DNA of 5,215 nucleotides from a bacterium (GCA_030619425.1 JAUXBJ010000179.1:1-5215); one strand, 5' to 3'; shown: positions 1-5,215, numbered from the stretch's first letter. Notes: generated by a model not told the origin, from the letters alone. Numbers and translations: made by a program.

Positions 1-49
1 AGTCGGTCTTACAGCGGCACATGTGGACATATGACGCCCACCGGTGTTG

Positions 50-115
50 TCATTCCCGCGCAGGCGGGAATCCATCTTCTCCATCATCGTCGTGCTGGCG
101 AAAGCCAGTATCCAG
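50..115. repeat. CATTCCCGC / CTGGC double-hairpin dispersed repeat
   Basis: ATTCCCGC at 52-59 pairs perfectly with GCGGGAAT at 64-71 around a GCAG loop. About 20 bp later CTGGC at 95-99 pairs with GCCAG at 104-108 around a GAAA tetraloop, extendable by two pairs to 93-110. This pairing of palindromes is a common dispersed repeat whose translations produce the spurious strings HSRAGGNP and VIPAQAGI. It is non-coding. Confidence 0.7.
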
Positions 116-138
116 TGTTCGCGCACAGGGTACGCCAT

Positions 139-160
139 CCTTCGACTCCGCTCAGGACGA
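139..160. repeat. CCTTCGACTCCGCTCAGGACGA-type dispersed repeat
   Basis: The stretch starting CCTTCGACTCCGCTCAGGAC is a unit I recognise as a dispersed intergenic repeat in many draft genomes. Read in one frame it gives the spurious peptide SFDSAQDD, and on the other strand LSGVEG. Only one copy is present in the window, so its repetitive nature rests on recognition rather than on an internal match. Confidence 0.5.
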
Positions 161-185
161 CGTTGGGGGGAATGCTCAGGGTGAT

Positions 186-213
186 GTTTCGGCAGGATCG
201 CAGGGATCCTGCC
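186..213. repeat. Hairpin repeat, partial copy of the 404-454 unit
   Basis: After GTTTCG at 187-192 (its last G also opens the stem), GGCAGGATC at 191-199 pairs perfectly with GATCCTGCC at 205-213 around a 5-nt loop. The 23-nt hairpin matches the hairpin at 432-454 at 18 of 23 positions, in the same orientation. Confidence 0.65.
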
Positions 214-238
214 CTACGAAGACTGGAACCTACAGGAT

Positions 239-260
239 TTGTCATGCCCGCGAAGGGGAG
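239..260. repeat. Degenerate second copy of the CATTCCCGC repeat family
   Basis: TTGTCATGCCCGCGAAGGGG at 239-258 and its next two bases match 47-68 at 18 of 22 positions in the same orientation. The palindrome is damaged here, because the right arm no longer complements the left arm, so this looks like a decayed or truncated copy. It runs directly into the AT-rich segment that precedes the 282-391 element. Confidence 0.5.
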
Positions 261-281
261 TGTTGAAAAAGCTGCTTTTCT

Positions 282-391
282 CGTCATTGCGAGGAGTCCC
301 GCGCTGCGCGGGACGACGCGGCAATCTCAATTCGTTGGGCGACATGTAGTACGAGATTGGCCCGCCGCCGCCGGGCTCGCTCGCAATGACG
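282..391. repeat. About 110-bp element with CGTCATTGCGAG inverted ends
   Basis: CGTCATTGCGAG at 282-293 is exactly the reverse complement of CTCGCAATGACG at 380-391. The similarity continues inward for several bases (GAGTCCCG against GCGAGCCCG), and an AATCTC / GAGATT pair lies farther in. Inside are a strong hairpin at 296-314 (GTCCCGCG, CTG loop, CGCGGGAC) and a GC-rich imperfect one at 360-376. I recognise the ends as those of a dispersed non-coding repeat seen in many bacterial and metagenome genomes. It has no coding capacity of its own. Confidence 0.75.
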
Positions 392-403
392 CAAACCGTG
401 CGG

Positions 404-454
404 GTCGAAACCCCTGTAGTTTCGACATTGTGTCAGGATTACAGGGCTCCTGAC
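404..454. repeat. Double-hairpin repeat downstream of batE
   Basis: Two adjacent palindromes form one unit. GTCGAAAC at 404-411 pairs perfectly with GTTTCGAC at 419-426 around a 7-nt loop. Then GTCAGGA at 432-438 pairs with TCCTGAC at 448-454 around a 9-nt loop. The unit ends 40 bp beyond the batE stop. It could slow transcription or protect the 3' end of the bat message, but there is no T-run after it on the minus strand, so I do not call a terminator. A partial second copy of the same unit lies at 186-213. Confidence 0.7.
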
Positions 455-494
455 CTTGTCCCGGATTCGTCAATAGCTTGTTGGTTGCAGGTGA

Positions 495-1256
495 TTAGAT
501 TCGAGCCACCAGATCCGTCTTGATCCAGCCGCGCCGTTTATTCTCAAACAGTACGTTCAGAAAGCCGTCGGATTCAGACAGAATCTCCACGATCAGTCCG
601 GGCGCGCCGTGAAGCTCGATTTCAGACTGCTCCGAAGCGCCCGTGTACACCGGGCTCTCCTCGGAGATGATAACAGCTCGGGGAGTCAGGAAATCGTGTC
701 GATACTTGAAGGTCGTCAGACTGCCGGCTGCCACCAGTATGACCAGGCTGACGGCGGTGACGATGCGCAACCATGAAGTCCCGTGATCAAGACTGATGCG
801 GACAGTCAGGGCGCCAAGCAACATGAAGAACAAGGCCGAGGTGATCCAACCCAGTTGCTGGAGTTGATAAGGCCGGACCAAAGTCTCAAAGAAGGTGCGT
901 ATCGGATTGAGTTGGACGCCCTCCATTTGGACGCGCGAAAACTGTTTGGCGAAGTCCAGATTGAAGGCGATGTCTTCATCAGCCGGCGCCAGCCGCTGGG
1001 CTTTGGTGTAGTATAGAACCGCGTGACCCAGATCACCGGATTTGAAATAGGCGTTAGCGAGGTTGAAATGGAGCGTGGCCGATTCCTTACCGCGATCGAG
1101 AATACTATGATAAAGTCTGATGGCGCTGGCGAAGTCTTTGTCCTCATAGAAACTGTTGGCCATGGCAAACTCGTCGGATTGCGCCGACGCCGGCGGAACA
1201 ACAAGAGCCGCTGCCATTAGCATGACCGACAACCATATCACAAGTAGCTTAGCCAA
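495..1256 (-). CDS. batE: BatE, TPR and SH3-like membrane protein, TTG start
   Basis: I start this gene at the TTG at 1256, giving 253 residues beginning (M)AKLLVIWLSVMLMAAALVV, a clear signal peptide with a likely cut after ASA at residue 25. An ATG-initiated reading from 1352 would add 32 Pro/Arg/Ser-rich residues that are really batD sequence in another frame, and would bury the ribosome site within the gene. Two TPR units cover about residues 28-104 ('LHFNLANAYFKSGDLGHAVL' at 62-81, then 'YYTKAQRLAPADEDIAFNL'). Two membrane helices follow at about 133-152 and 162-182. The rest (193-253) is a small SH3-like beta domain: 'SPVYTGASEQSE', then 'GLIVEILSESDGFLNVLF', ending in GWIKTDLVARI. This order of TPR, two helices and SH3 is the standard BatE plan. 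It overlaps batD by 8 nt and is the last gene of the operon here. Confidence 0.92.
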   Translation of the reverse strand: MAKLLVIWLSVMLMAAALVVPPASAQSDEFAMANSFYEDKDFASAIRLYHSILDRGKESATLHFNLANAYFKSGDLGHAVLYYTKAQRLAPADEDIAFNLDFAKQFSRVQMEGVQLNPIRTFFETLVRPYQLQQLGWITSALFFMLLGALTVRISLDHGTSWLRIVTAVSLVILVAAGSLTTFKYRHDFLTPRAVIISEESPVYTGASEQSEIELHGAPGLIVEILSESDGFLNVLFENKRRGWIKTDLVARI

Positions 1257-3081
1257 ACCTGACCTCCTCCATGCGAACGATGACTTTCTCGCAGTCTTTA
1301 AGGGTCTGGTCGATGTCGGATTGGGATAGCGATGTTGGGGCAAACCGGGCATAGTCGCATGTTGTGATGATCCCGGTGACGGCGTCGGTCAGTCCTTCCG
1401 GAGTCGAGCGTTGGTTCAGAATCCGCCTGATACTGTCAGTGGTCAGGCCGTGCGGTGAGATATCGAGTTTGTCGGCGATGTACGATGTCAAGGCGCGATA
1501 GATCTCGGCATAAAACTCGCCAAGAGTCTCCACGCGGGCCAGCGCTCTGGCCTGTGCCATACGTTTGCGCGCGATTTTGGCGGCGCCTCGAGCCCGTGCC
1601 AGACCGGTGTTGGCTGCCAACTTCTCTCGCCGTCGCCTGATCATAATGGACCCAATCAGCGCCAGTATCGGCACGGCATTGAACAACAGAAAGCCGATGG
1701 TTAGCAAAGGCATGCGGCCGACCGGTTGCATCTTGCCCAGGTCTGCCTTGATATGCCTGATGTCGTGGGCGCGACTGTCGATCGTCATCCCCGGCGGCAA
1801 ATAGGGAACAGGAGAATCACTGTTGTAACCCTCCGGCGCCGTCACCCTGATTCGGATCGGTTTGGTTGAGACCACTCGGAAACGTTCCTGCTCCGGGTCG
1901 AAATAGTTGAAGCTCAGGCCGGGGATCTCAAGATCGCCGGGGACGCGGGGGATAAAAACCTCCTCAAACAGTTTGGCGCCACCCAACTTATCATTCTGCT
2001 GTGATACTTCTTCGGACGAGGAGGCCCGATAGATGCGGAACTCATCCAACTCAGGCAAAGCGGGCTCAGCTACCGACTTGATGTTACCGGTTCCTGAAAT
2101 TCTTATGGTCAGCGTGACCGGTTGGTTCAACTCCACCTGCTGTTTGTTTGCTTTGGCGCTGATATTGAAACGACCGATCGTCCCGGTGAAGTCGGGCGGT
2201 CGATTCTCCTGTGGAATCGGCCTGACATTCACTCGCAAGGGACGACTTGAGGCGCGCGCCTCAACACCACGCCCGAAGAAATCGTCGAAACCGAAAGCAC
2301 CGAACGGATCGCGAGACCGCTTTCGCTTCCCCGCAACGGTAGCGCGGATAGTTGCCCGCCCGATCGTCAGTTCACCTGTCTGCGTCGGAAACAGCGCGTA
2401 CTTGCGTTCGATAACTTTGTAGCGACGATTGTTGATGCGCTGATAATAGGGAGCTTTGTTTCCCAGTACCTCGTTCCAGAACCCGGTCGTAGTCGGTTCG
2501 GTCAACTCCGCGCTGCCGTAATACTGAACTGCAATGTAGAACTTCAGAGTAAGGGTGACCTGTTCGTTGACGAAGGGGTTCTTGTTGTCGACCACCGCCT
2601 CAAGAAAGTAATCTTTGCTTTCCCCTTCGGCGCCTACGGCGCGTTCATTTAGATCATCAGCTGCGCTGCTGCCGCGGTTGAGAACCTTCAGCGTGACGAC
2701 ATTCCCTTTGTAGCGTTTGTTATTGTGTACAACGGCAATCTGGTCAATGGGGAACTCACCCGGCTTGCGCGGGATTACCAGATAGCGATAGGTCACCGAT
2801 GATGACACCACACCGTTCACGATGCTGATGTTACTGGAGCGACCTTGCGAGTAGATTTCAAAGGCCGGCAAACTCGGGATATGCGGCTTCGGCAAATCCT
2901 GTGAGCTGCCGGATACCTCTACCTGAAGTAGCGCCTGCTCATCCAGACCGATACTGTTCCGGTCGAGCGTGACACTGACCGTGATGTCATCCTGGGCCTG
3001 AGCCGTCGGAGCCACCAGCATGGCCACCAGGAGAAGCGTCGGCAGCCCAAAAAGCTTCTTGTTACCAATCCTTACCGACAT
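1249..3081 (-). CDS. batD: BatD, large periplasmic protein with a C-terminal membrane anchor
   Basis: From the ATG at 3081 the product is 610 residues, a normal BatD length. Residues 1-30 are a signal peptide (MSVRIGNKKLFGLPTLLLVA, cut near AQAQ). Starting at the longer in-frame ATG at 3135 would add 18 residues before it. Residues 32-415 are a series of beta-sandwich modules: 'RNSIGLDEQALLQVEVSG' at 41-58, a second module starting near 160 ('VNEQVTLTLKFYI'), and a third near 310 with the typical 'ISGTGNIKSVAEPALPEL' at 328-345. A helix at about 458-480 spans the membrane, followed by a RRRR stop-transfer signal. The C-terminal cytoplasmic region carries 'CDYARFAP' at 575-582, another family hallmark. 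The product probably forms the envelope-spanning backbone of the Bat complex. It overlaps batC by 20 nt and batE by 8 nt. 'GAFGFDDFFGRG' near 261 is a Gly/Phe-rich loop in the second module. Confidence 0.93.
   Translation of the reverse strand: MSVRIGNKKLFGLPTLLLVAMLVAPTAQAQDDITVSVTLDRNSIGLDEQALLQVEVSGSSQDLPKPHIPSLPAFEIYSQGRSSNISIVNGVVSSSVTYRYLVIPRKPGEFPIDQIAVVHNNKRYKGNVVTLKVLNRGSSAADDLNERAVGAEGESKDYFLEAVVDNKNPFVNEQVTLTLKFYIAVQYYGSAELTEPTTTGFWNEVLGNKAPYYQRINNRRYKVIERKYALFPTQTGELTIGRATIRATVAGKRKRSRDPFGAFGFDDFFGRGVEARASSRPLRVNVRPIPQENRPPDFTGTIGRFNISAKANKQQVELNQPVTLTIRISGTGNIKSVAEPALPELDEFRIYRASSSEEVSQQNDKLGGAKLFEEVFIPRVPGDLEIPGLSFNYFDPEQERFRVVSTKPIRIRVTAPEGYNSDSPVPYLPPGMTIDSRAHDIRHIKADLGKMQPVGRMPLLTIGFLLFNAVPILALIGSIMIRRRREKLAANTGLARARGAAKIARKRMAQARALARVETLGEFYAEIYRALTSYIADKLDISPHGLTTDSIRRILNQRSTPEGLTDAVTGIITTCDYARFAPTSLSQSDIDQTLKDCEKVIVRMEEVRFG
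1262..1268 (-). promoter_or_regulatory. Strong ribosome binding site for batE (TTG start)
   Basis: A consensus AGGAGGT lies on the minus strand at 1268-1262, inside the last codons of batD, with exactly 5 nt (CAGGT) before an in-frame TTG at 1256-1254. No ATG lies at a suitable distance. This decides the batE start and indicates coupling to batD translation. Confidence 0.8.
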
Positions 3082-3817
3082 AATCTCCTGCAACCTGACG
3101 TCGCTTGAGCTTCTTCTGGATTTCCTTTTCATCATCGCGCAAAGCGTTCAGGATTCGTTCCGCGTCTTCTTCGGACATCTCGTCCTCATCCTGCGGTTGC
3201 GGCTGAGGTTCTTGCTGTTGATCTTGCTGATCCTGCTCTTGATCCTGTTGTTGCTGCTGGTCCTGTTCCTTCTCCTGATCTTCTTTCTCCTGCTCTTCCT
3301 GCTGCTGTTGCTCCTGATCCTGCTGTTGCTCTTCCTGTTGCTCCTGCTTCTGCTGCGGATCCTCTTCCTGCTGTTCCATCTGCTCTTTGAGCTTGCGGCG
3401 CGCCAGTTCAAGATTGAACTTCGCATCCATATCGTCAGGATTGATCTCCAGCGCTTGCTGGTAGCTCTGGATCGCTTTCTGGTAGTCCTGCATCCGGAAC
3501 AGCGTGTTACCCAGATTGTAGTGGGCCTGAGCTTCAGTATTGATATCGGTGGTGTTCAACGCTCGCTGATACTTGTCAACAGCTTCTTCATAGCCGCCGT
3601 CATAATGCAGGGCGCCGGCCATGTTGTACTCAAGTTCAGGAGATTCCGGAAGATCGGTCTCAGCATCGTGATAGTACTCCAACGCCTTCCTGTAGTCACC
3701 GCCGGCCATAGCCTGATTCCCTTTTTTCACTTTGTCGAAAAGACCCTCACCGGCCACCGAACCGGCGAGAATCAGCACCAAAAGAACACCTCTTACCATA
3801 ATAACTGATTTACGCAT
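3062..3817 (-). CDS. batC: BatC, secreted TPR protein with Gln/Glu-rich tract
   Basis: I start the gene at the ATG at 3817, which overlaps the end of batB by 8 nt. It gives a 251-residue protein beginning MRKSVIMVRGVLLVLILAGS, a good signal peptide with a likely cut near residue 23. A farther upstream in-frame ATG at 3871 would put 18 charged residues in front of the signal peptide and lie deep inside batB, so I reject it. Three TPR-like repeats cover about residues 26-137 (for example 'AHYNLGNTLFRMQDYQKAI' at 98-116 and 'ALEINPDDMDAKFNLELA' at 122-139). Residues 145-213 are almost only Q, E, D and K, with a short PQPQPQ run. The last 38 residues (MSEEDAERILNALRDDEKEI onward, ending GKDW) match the conserved end of the BatC family. 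It probably acts in the periplasm as a binding scaffold for the BatA/BatB and BatD/BatE proteins. The exact role is not established. Confidence 0.92.
   Translation of the reverse strand: MRKSVIMVRGVLLVLILAGSVAGEGLFDKVKKGNQAMAGGDYRKALEYYHDAETDLPESPELEYNMAGALHYDGGYEEAVDKYQRALNTTDINTEAQAHYNLGNTLFRMQDYQKAIQSYQQALEINPDDMDAKFNLELARRKLKEQMEQQEEDPQQKQEQQEEQQQDQEQQQQEEQEKEDQEKEQDQQQQQDQEQDQQDQQQEPQPQPQDEDEMSEEDAERILNALRDDEKEIQKKLKRRQVAGDYVGKDW
3085..3089 (-). promoter_or_regulatory. Ribosome binding site deciding the batD start
   Basis: AGGAG lies on the minus strand at 3089-3085, followed by ATT and then the ATG at 3081. The 3-nt spacing is short but usable. It sits within the last codons of batC, which fits translational coupling. 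It supports the ATG at 3081 over the in-frame ATGs at 3135 and 3132. Confidence 0.6.
3179..3385 (-). repeat. Low-complexity Gln/Glu codon tract inside batC
   Basis: This segment encodes BatC residues 145-213, a run of CAG, CAA, GAG and GAA codons with a few GAT/GAC and AAG codons. The plus strand is correspondingly rich in CTG/TTG/CTC triplets. It is an irregular array of short units rather than a perfect tandem repeat. The encoded stretch should be highly charged, flexible or a single long helix linking the TPR domain to the conserved C-terminal tail. Confidence 0.85.
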
Positions 3818-4832
3818 CGCTCTCGCTCGCAGTTCGCTTTTTTCGTTCCGAAATGAAGAACTCGCCCACAATAAGGAATATCGCCAGCATCAGCGGCCAC
3901 TGAAAACGGTCGTCGTACCTGGTCACCAGCGCGCCTTCCAACTCTTTCTTCTCCATCCTGGAGATATCGTCAAAGATGCGATCCAGTTCGATCTCACCGG
4001 CCGTGGCATGGTAGTACTTGCCGCCGGTAGCCAGCGATACCTTCTGGAGGGTGGTCTCATCCAAACGGGACACGATCACCTCGCCGTTCTGATCTTTCTT
4101 GAAGCCGACCTGCTTGCCGTCACGATCGAGAATCGGGATCGGTTCTCCCGCCGGATCACCGATCCCAACTGTGTAAATCTTGATCCCCTGCTGTCTGGCC
4201 TGGTCGGCCATCTCTTCAGCGCCACCCTCGTGATCCTCGCCGTCTGTCAACAGCAGCAGCACTTTGTGTTTCTTCTCCTGCTTTGCGAAGGCTCGCGATG
4301 CCATACTGATGGCTGCCGTCAACGACGTGCCCTGTACGCTGACCGAACTGTTGTCCACCGCCTCAAGCAGAAATCCCGCCGTCGAATAATCCAGCGTAAG
4401 AGGACACTGGATAAACGCTTCGCCGGCAAACACCACCAGCCCGATACGATCACCCTTGAGTCGATCTATCACGCCGCGAATTTCCTGTTTGGCTTTGGCC
4501 AGACGGTTCGGCTTCATGTCTCGCACCAACATCGAATTGGAAACATCCAGCGCCACCACAATGTCGATCCCCTGTCGCTTCAACAGTTCGAGATGGGTTC
4601 CGAACTGCAATCGGGCCAGGGCGATGGCTACCAGCACCAACCCGGCCAGGACCAACATCGCCTTGCTCCGCTGACGAGCCAGGGAAATGTACGGCGCATT
4701 TTTCATTATCAGCGGTAGGTCCCCGAATCGTTGCATCAACTTCCTTTTGCGCGGCAAGGCCAGGGAGACGAAAATCCCCAGCAGCAAAACGGCCAGAAGA
4801 ATCAGGAAGTTTGTCGGTTCAGCAAATCGCAT
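3810..4832 (-). CDS. batB: BatB, membrane-anchored von Willebrand A domain protein
   Basis: The 340-residue product has the standard BatB layout. Membrane helices lie at about residues 7-26 and 57-75, a VWA domain at about 88-295, and a last helix at about 311-327 followed by a basic tail. The MIDAS metal site is complete: D96-V-S98-N-S100, then T169 in VQGTS, then the TDGED motif at 196-200. 'RDMKPNRLAKAK' at 104-115 is the usual BatA/BatB signature after the MIDAS. The VWA domain should face the periplasm and bind partners through the metal ion; BatA is the expected partner. The ATG at 4832 is preceded in frame by a TGA at 4838-4836, so it is the first possible start. Its ribosome site is weak: TAGGTG with AGG about 12 nt upstream. 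The stop overlaps the start of batC. No second VWA or TPR fusion is present. Confidence 0.95.
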   Translation of the reverse strand: MRFAEPTNFLILLAVLLLGIFVSLALPRKRKLMQRFGDLPLIMKNAPYISLARQRSKAMLVLAGLVLVAIALARLQFGTHLELLKRQGIDIVVALDVSNSMLVRDMKPNRLAKAKQEIRGVIDRLKGDRIGLVVFAGEAFIQCPLTLDYSTAGFLLEAVDNSSVSVQGTSLTAAISMASRAFAKQEKKHKVLLLLTDGEDHEGGAEEMADQARQQGIKIYTVGIGDPAGEPIPILDRDGKQVGFKKDQNGEVIVSRLDETTLQKVSLATGGKYYHATAGEIELDRIFDDISRMEKKELEGALVTRYDDRFQWPLMLAIFLIVGEFFISERKKRTASESDA

Positions 4833-4891
4833 AGGTCATTCACACCTACTGCTAAGGTTCTGTCCCAGGATTACATTCACATCCTCTTGTG

Positions 4892-4917
4892 CCCGACGGG
4901 TCTTCAGGCCCGGCGGG
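4892..4917. repeat. Hairpin inside the batA-batB element (batB-proximal)
   Basis: CCCG at 4892-4895 pairs with CGGG at 4914-4917. After one A/G mismatch, CGGG pairs with CCCG, then a T-G wobble, C-G and T-A pairs close an apex of about two bases around TCTTCAG. The apex of this hairpin is the reverse complement of the apex of the neighbouring hairpin at 4931-4956, so the two look like inverted partners. No T-run is seen on either side. Confidence 0.6.
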
Positions 4918-4930
4918 AAACCGCTGTGAC

Positions 4931-4956
4931 GCGGGGCGATCTGAAGATCACCCCGC
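4931..4956. repeat. Hairpin inside the batA-batB element (batA-proximal)
   Basis: GCGGGG at 4931-4936 pairs with CCCCGC at 4951-4956. After one C/A mismatch, GATCT pairs with AGATC, leaving a very small GA apex. The stem can be lengthened through a 2-nt bulge by TGTG (4925-4928) pairing with CACA (4957-4960). No T-tract follows on the minus strand, so it does not look like an intrinsic terminator. It may stabilise or process the batA message, but that is inference. Confidence 0.65.
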
Positions 4957-5002
4957 CACAACATGGGCAGGTCATTACGCAGGCTACTTAAGGGACAGAA
5001 CA

Positions 5003-5215
5003 TTAGGGCAGTTTCCGGAAATAAGTGTTGGCCAGAATCACCTCAAGCACCAAGAGCAACAGTCCGGCGTAAGTGAAAAGATGAAACAACTCCTGATACT
5101 GTATGTGCGAGGCGATGTCAATTTCCGTCGTTTCCATTTCATCGATTTCTCCGTAGATCGCTTCCAACTCCTCCCCGGAGCGAGCGCGGAAATACTTGCC
5201 GTCGGTCTTGGCGGC
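5003..5215 (-). CDS. batA: BatA, C-terminal fragment (VWA-domain membrane protein)
   Basis: This is the 3' end of a gene that continues past the right edge of the window; 70 codons plus a TAA stop are visible. Reading the minus strand gives a fragment starting AAKTDGKYFRARSGEELEAI and ending LEVILANTYFRKLP. This matches the end of BatA: the 'GKYFRA' strand that closes the von Willebrand A domain, an acidic helix with the pattern IYGEIDEMETTEID, a single C-terminal membrane helix (about FTYAGLLLLVLEVILA), and the usual 'T-x-F-R-K-L-P' ending just before the stop. BatA is known as an inner-membrane VWA protein paired with BatB and encoded near a MoxR-family ATPase. The MIDAS metal site cannot be checked because it lies outside the window. 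The stop codon falls inside the outer arm of the inverted repeat that fills the gap to batB. The intact FRKLP ending suggests the gene is not truncated there. Confidence 0.9.
   Translation of the reverse strand, partial: AAKTDGKYFRARSGEELEAIYGEIDEMETTEIDIASHIQYQELFHLFTYAGLLLLVLEVILANTYFRKLP

Larger units (their letters stand above)
1..494. other. Gene-free intergenic region made of repeats, downstream of batE
   Basis: No ORF here shows family-like sequence, a good ribosome site or ordinary amino-acid composition. The open frames at 21-266, 31-453 and 84-287 are translations of the repeats. The region is a patchwork of the repeat families listed separately. The remaining parts (1-46, 111-138, 214-238 and 455-494) show nothing I can assign. 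A small A/T hairpin lies at 267-279 (AAAAG, CTG, CTTTT). Confidence 0.7.
4852..5006. mobile_element. Small non-coding inverted-repeat element (MITE/REPIN-like) between batA and batB
   Basis: The batA-batB gap is bounded by near-perfect inverted ends. CTAAGGTTCTGTCCC at 4852-4866 matches the reverse complement of 4992-5006 at 14 of 15 positions, and the inner ten bases GTTCTGTCCC are identical. Between them lie two GC-rich hairpins and no credible ORF. At about 155 bp the element cannot encode a transposase, so if mobile it would depend on one supplied elsewhere, as for MITEs or the REP/REPIN sequences moved by RAYT-type enzymes. The right arm contains the batA stop codon, and the left arm ends 19 bp before the batB start. 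I see no convincing target-site duplication, so insertion is inferred from the inverted ends and from the contrast with the other, overlapping gene junctions of this operon. A structured intercistronic RNA that has nothing to do with mobility is the alternative. Confidence 0.6.

Noticed and set aside
261..280. AAAAGC/GCTTTT hairpin as a terminator
   Set aside because: The stem is short and made mostly of A-T pairs, and the segment looks like the flank of a dispersed repeat more than 200 bp past batE.
21..453. Overlapping open frames in the first 450 bases (peptides containing CHSRAGGNP, SFDSAQDD, VIARS)
   Set aside because: These strings are translations of dispersed palindromic repeats, not proteins. 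No ribosome site or domain supports them.
432..454. Intrinsic terminator for the bat operon
   Set aside because: The stem is good, but no run of T follows on the minus strand, and the same hairpin recurs at 191-213 as a repeat. A 3'-end role is possible but not shown.
1257..1352. An N-terminal extension of batE to the ATG at 1352
   Set aside because: It would overlap batD by about 100 nt, hide the signal peptide, and ignore the consensus ribosome site placed for the TTG at 1256.
3020..3808. 262-residue plus-strand open frame, very rich in leucine and looking like a membrane protein
   Set aside because: It is the antisense reading of the batC Gln/Glu codon tract (CAG/GAG codons read as CTG/CTC) and of the batD start. 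The minus-strand product has clear family features, and this one has none.
3732..4718. 328-residue plus-strand open frame
   Set aside because: It lies antisense to batB and batC. Its composition is irregular with no recognisable domain, while batB on the other strand has an intact MIDAS and family signatures.
4833..4976. 8-bp direct repeats AGGTCATT (4833-4840 and 4969-4976) and CATTCACA (4837-4844 and 4874-4881) as possible target duplications
   Set aside because: Neither pair flanks the inverted ends, and 8-bp matches are not rare enough in 170 bp to carry weight.
4857..5001. Internal promoter for batB within the element
   Set aside because: I could not find a convincing -35/-10 pair on the minus strand; the hairpins occupy most of the space.

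Overview
This window holds most of a bat (Bacteroides aerotolerance) operon, transcribed from right to left on the minus strand in the order batA (only its last 70 codons are present), batB, batC, batD, batE. The operon is followed by about 490 bases of non-coding DNA packed with short palindromic repeats. I see no rRNA, tRNA or CRISPR array.

Organism: five-gene batABCDE operons are typical of the Bacteroidetes/Chlorobi side of the FCB group, related candidate phyla, and spirochaetes such as Leptospira. The intergenic repeats translate in some frames as the familiar CHSRAGGNP, SFDSAQDD and VIARS strings. I associate that mixture with metagenome-type genomes such as Candidatus Zixibacteria and similar FCB-related lineages. 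This placement is inference; nothing in the window fixes the phylum.

Layout by region. Bases 1-494 contain no convincing gene. They carry at least four kinds of repeat: two copies of a 'CATTCCCGC' palindrome family, a 'CCTTCGACTCCGCTCAGGACGA'-type unit (139-160), a roughly 110-bp element with 'CGTCATTGCGAG' inverted ends (282-391), and two copies of a 23-nt hairpin (191-213 and 432-454). Bases 495-1256 are batE (TPR, two membrane segments, SH3-like tail). Bases 1249-3081 are batD (large periplasmic protein with one membrane anchor). Bases 3062-3817 are batC (secreted TPR protein with a Gln/Glu-rich tract). Bases 3810-4832 are batB (membrane-anchored von Willebrand A domain with an intact MIDAS). 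Bases 4833-5002 are a 170-bp gap filled almost entirely by a small element with inverted ends. Bases 5003-5215 are the 3' end of batA.

How the genes work together: BatA and BatB are paired inner-membrane VWA proteins usually encoded with a MoxR-type AAA ATPase, which would lie to the right of this window. BatC, BatD and BatE supply periplasmic TPR and beta-rich domains that probably form a cell-envelope complex with them. The batB/batC, batC/batD and batD/batE junctions overlap by 8, 20 and 8 nt, so translation is probably coupled. Only batA/batB is separated, and the inserted inverted-repeat element is the most interesting feature of the window. The bat system itself is known, although its biochemical function is unsettled. 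I did not find a new multi-gene system here.
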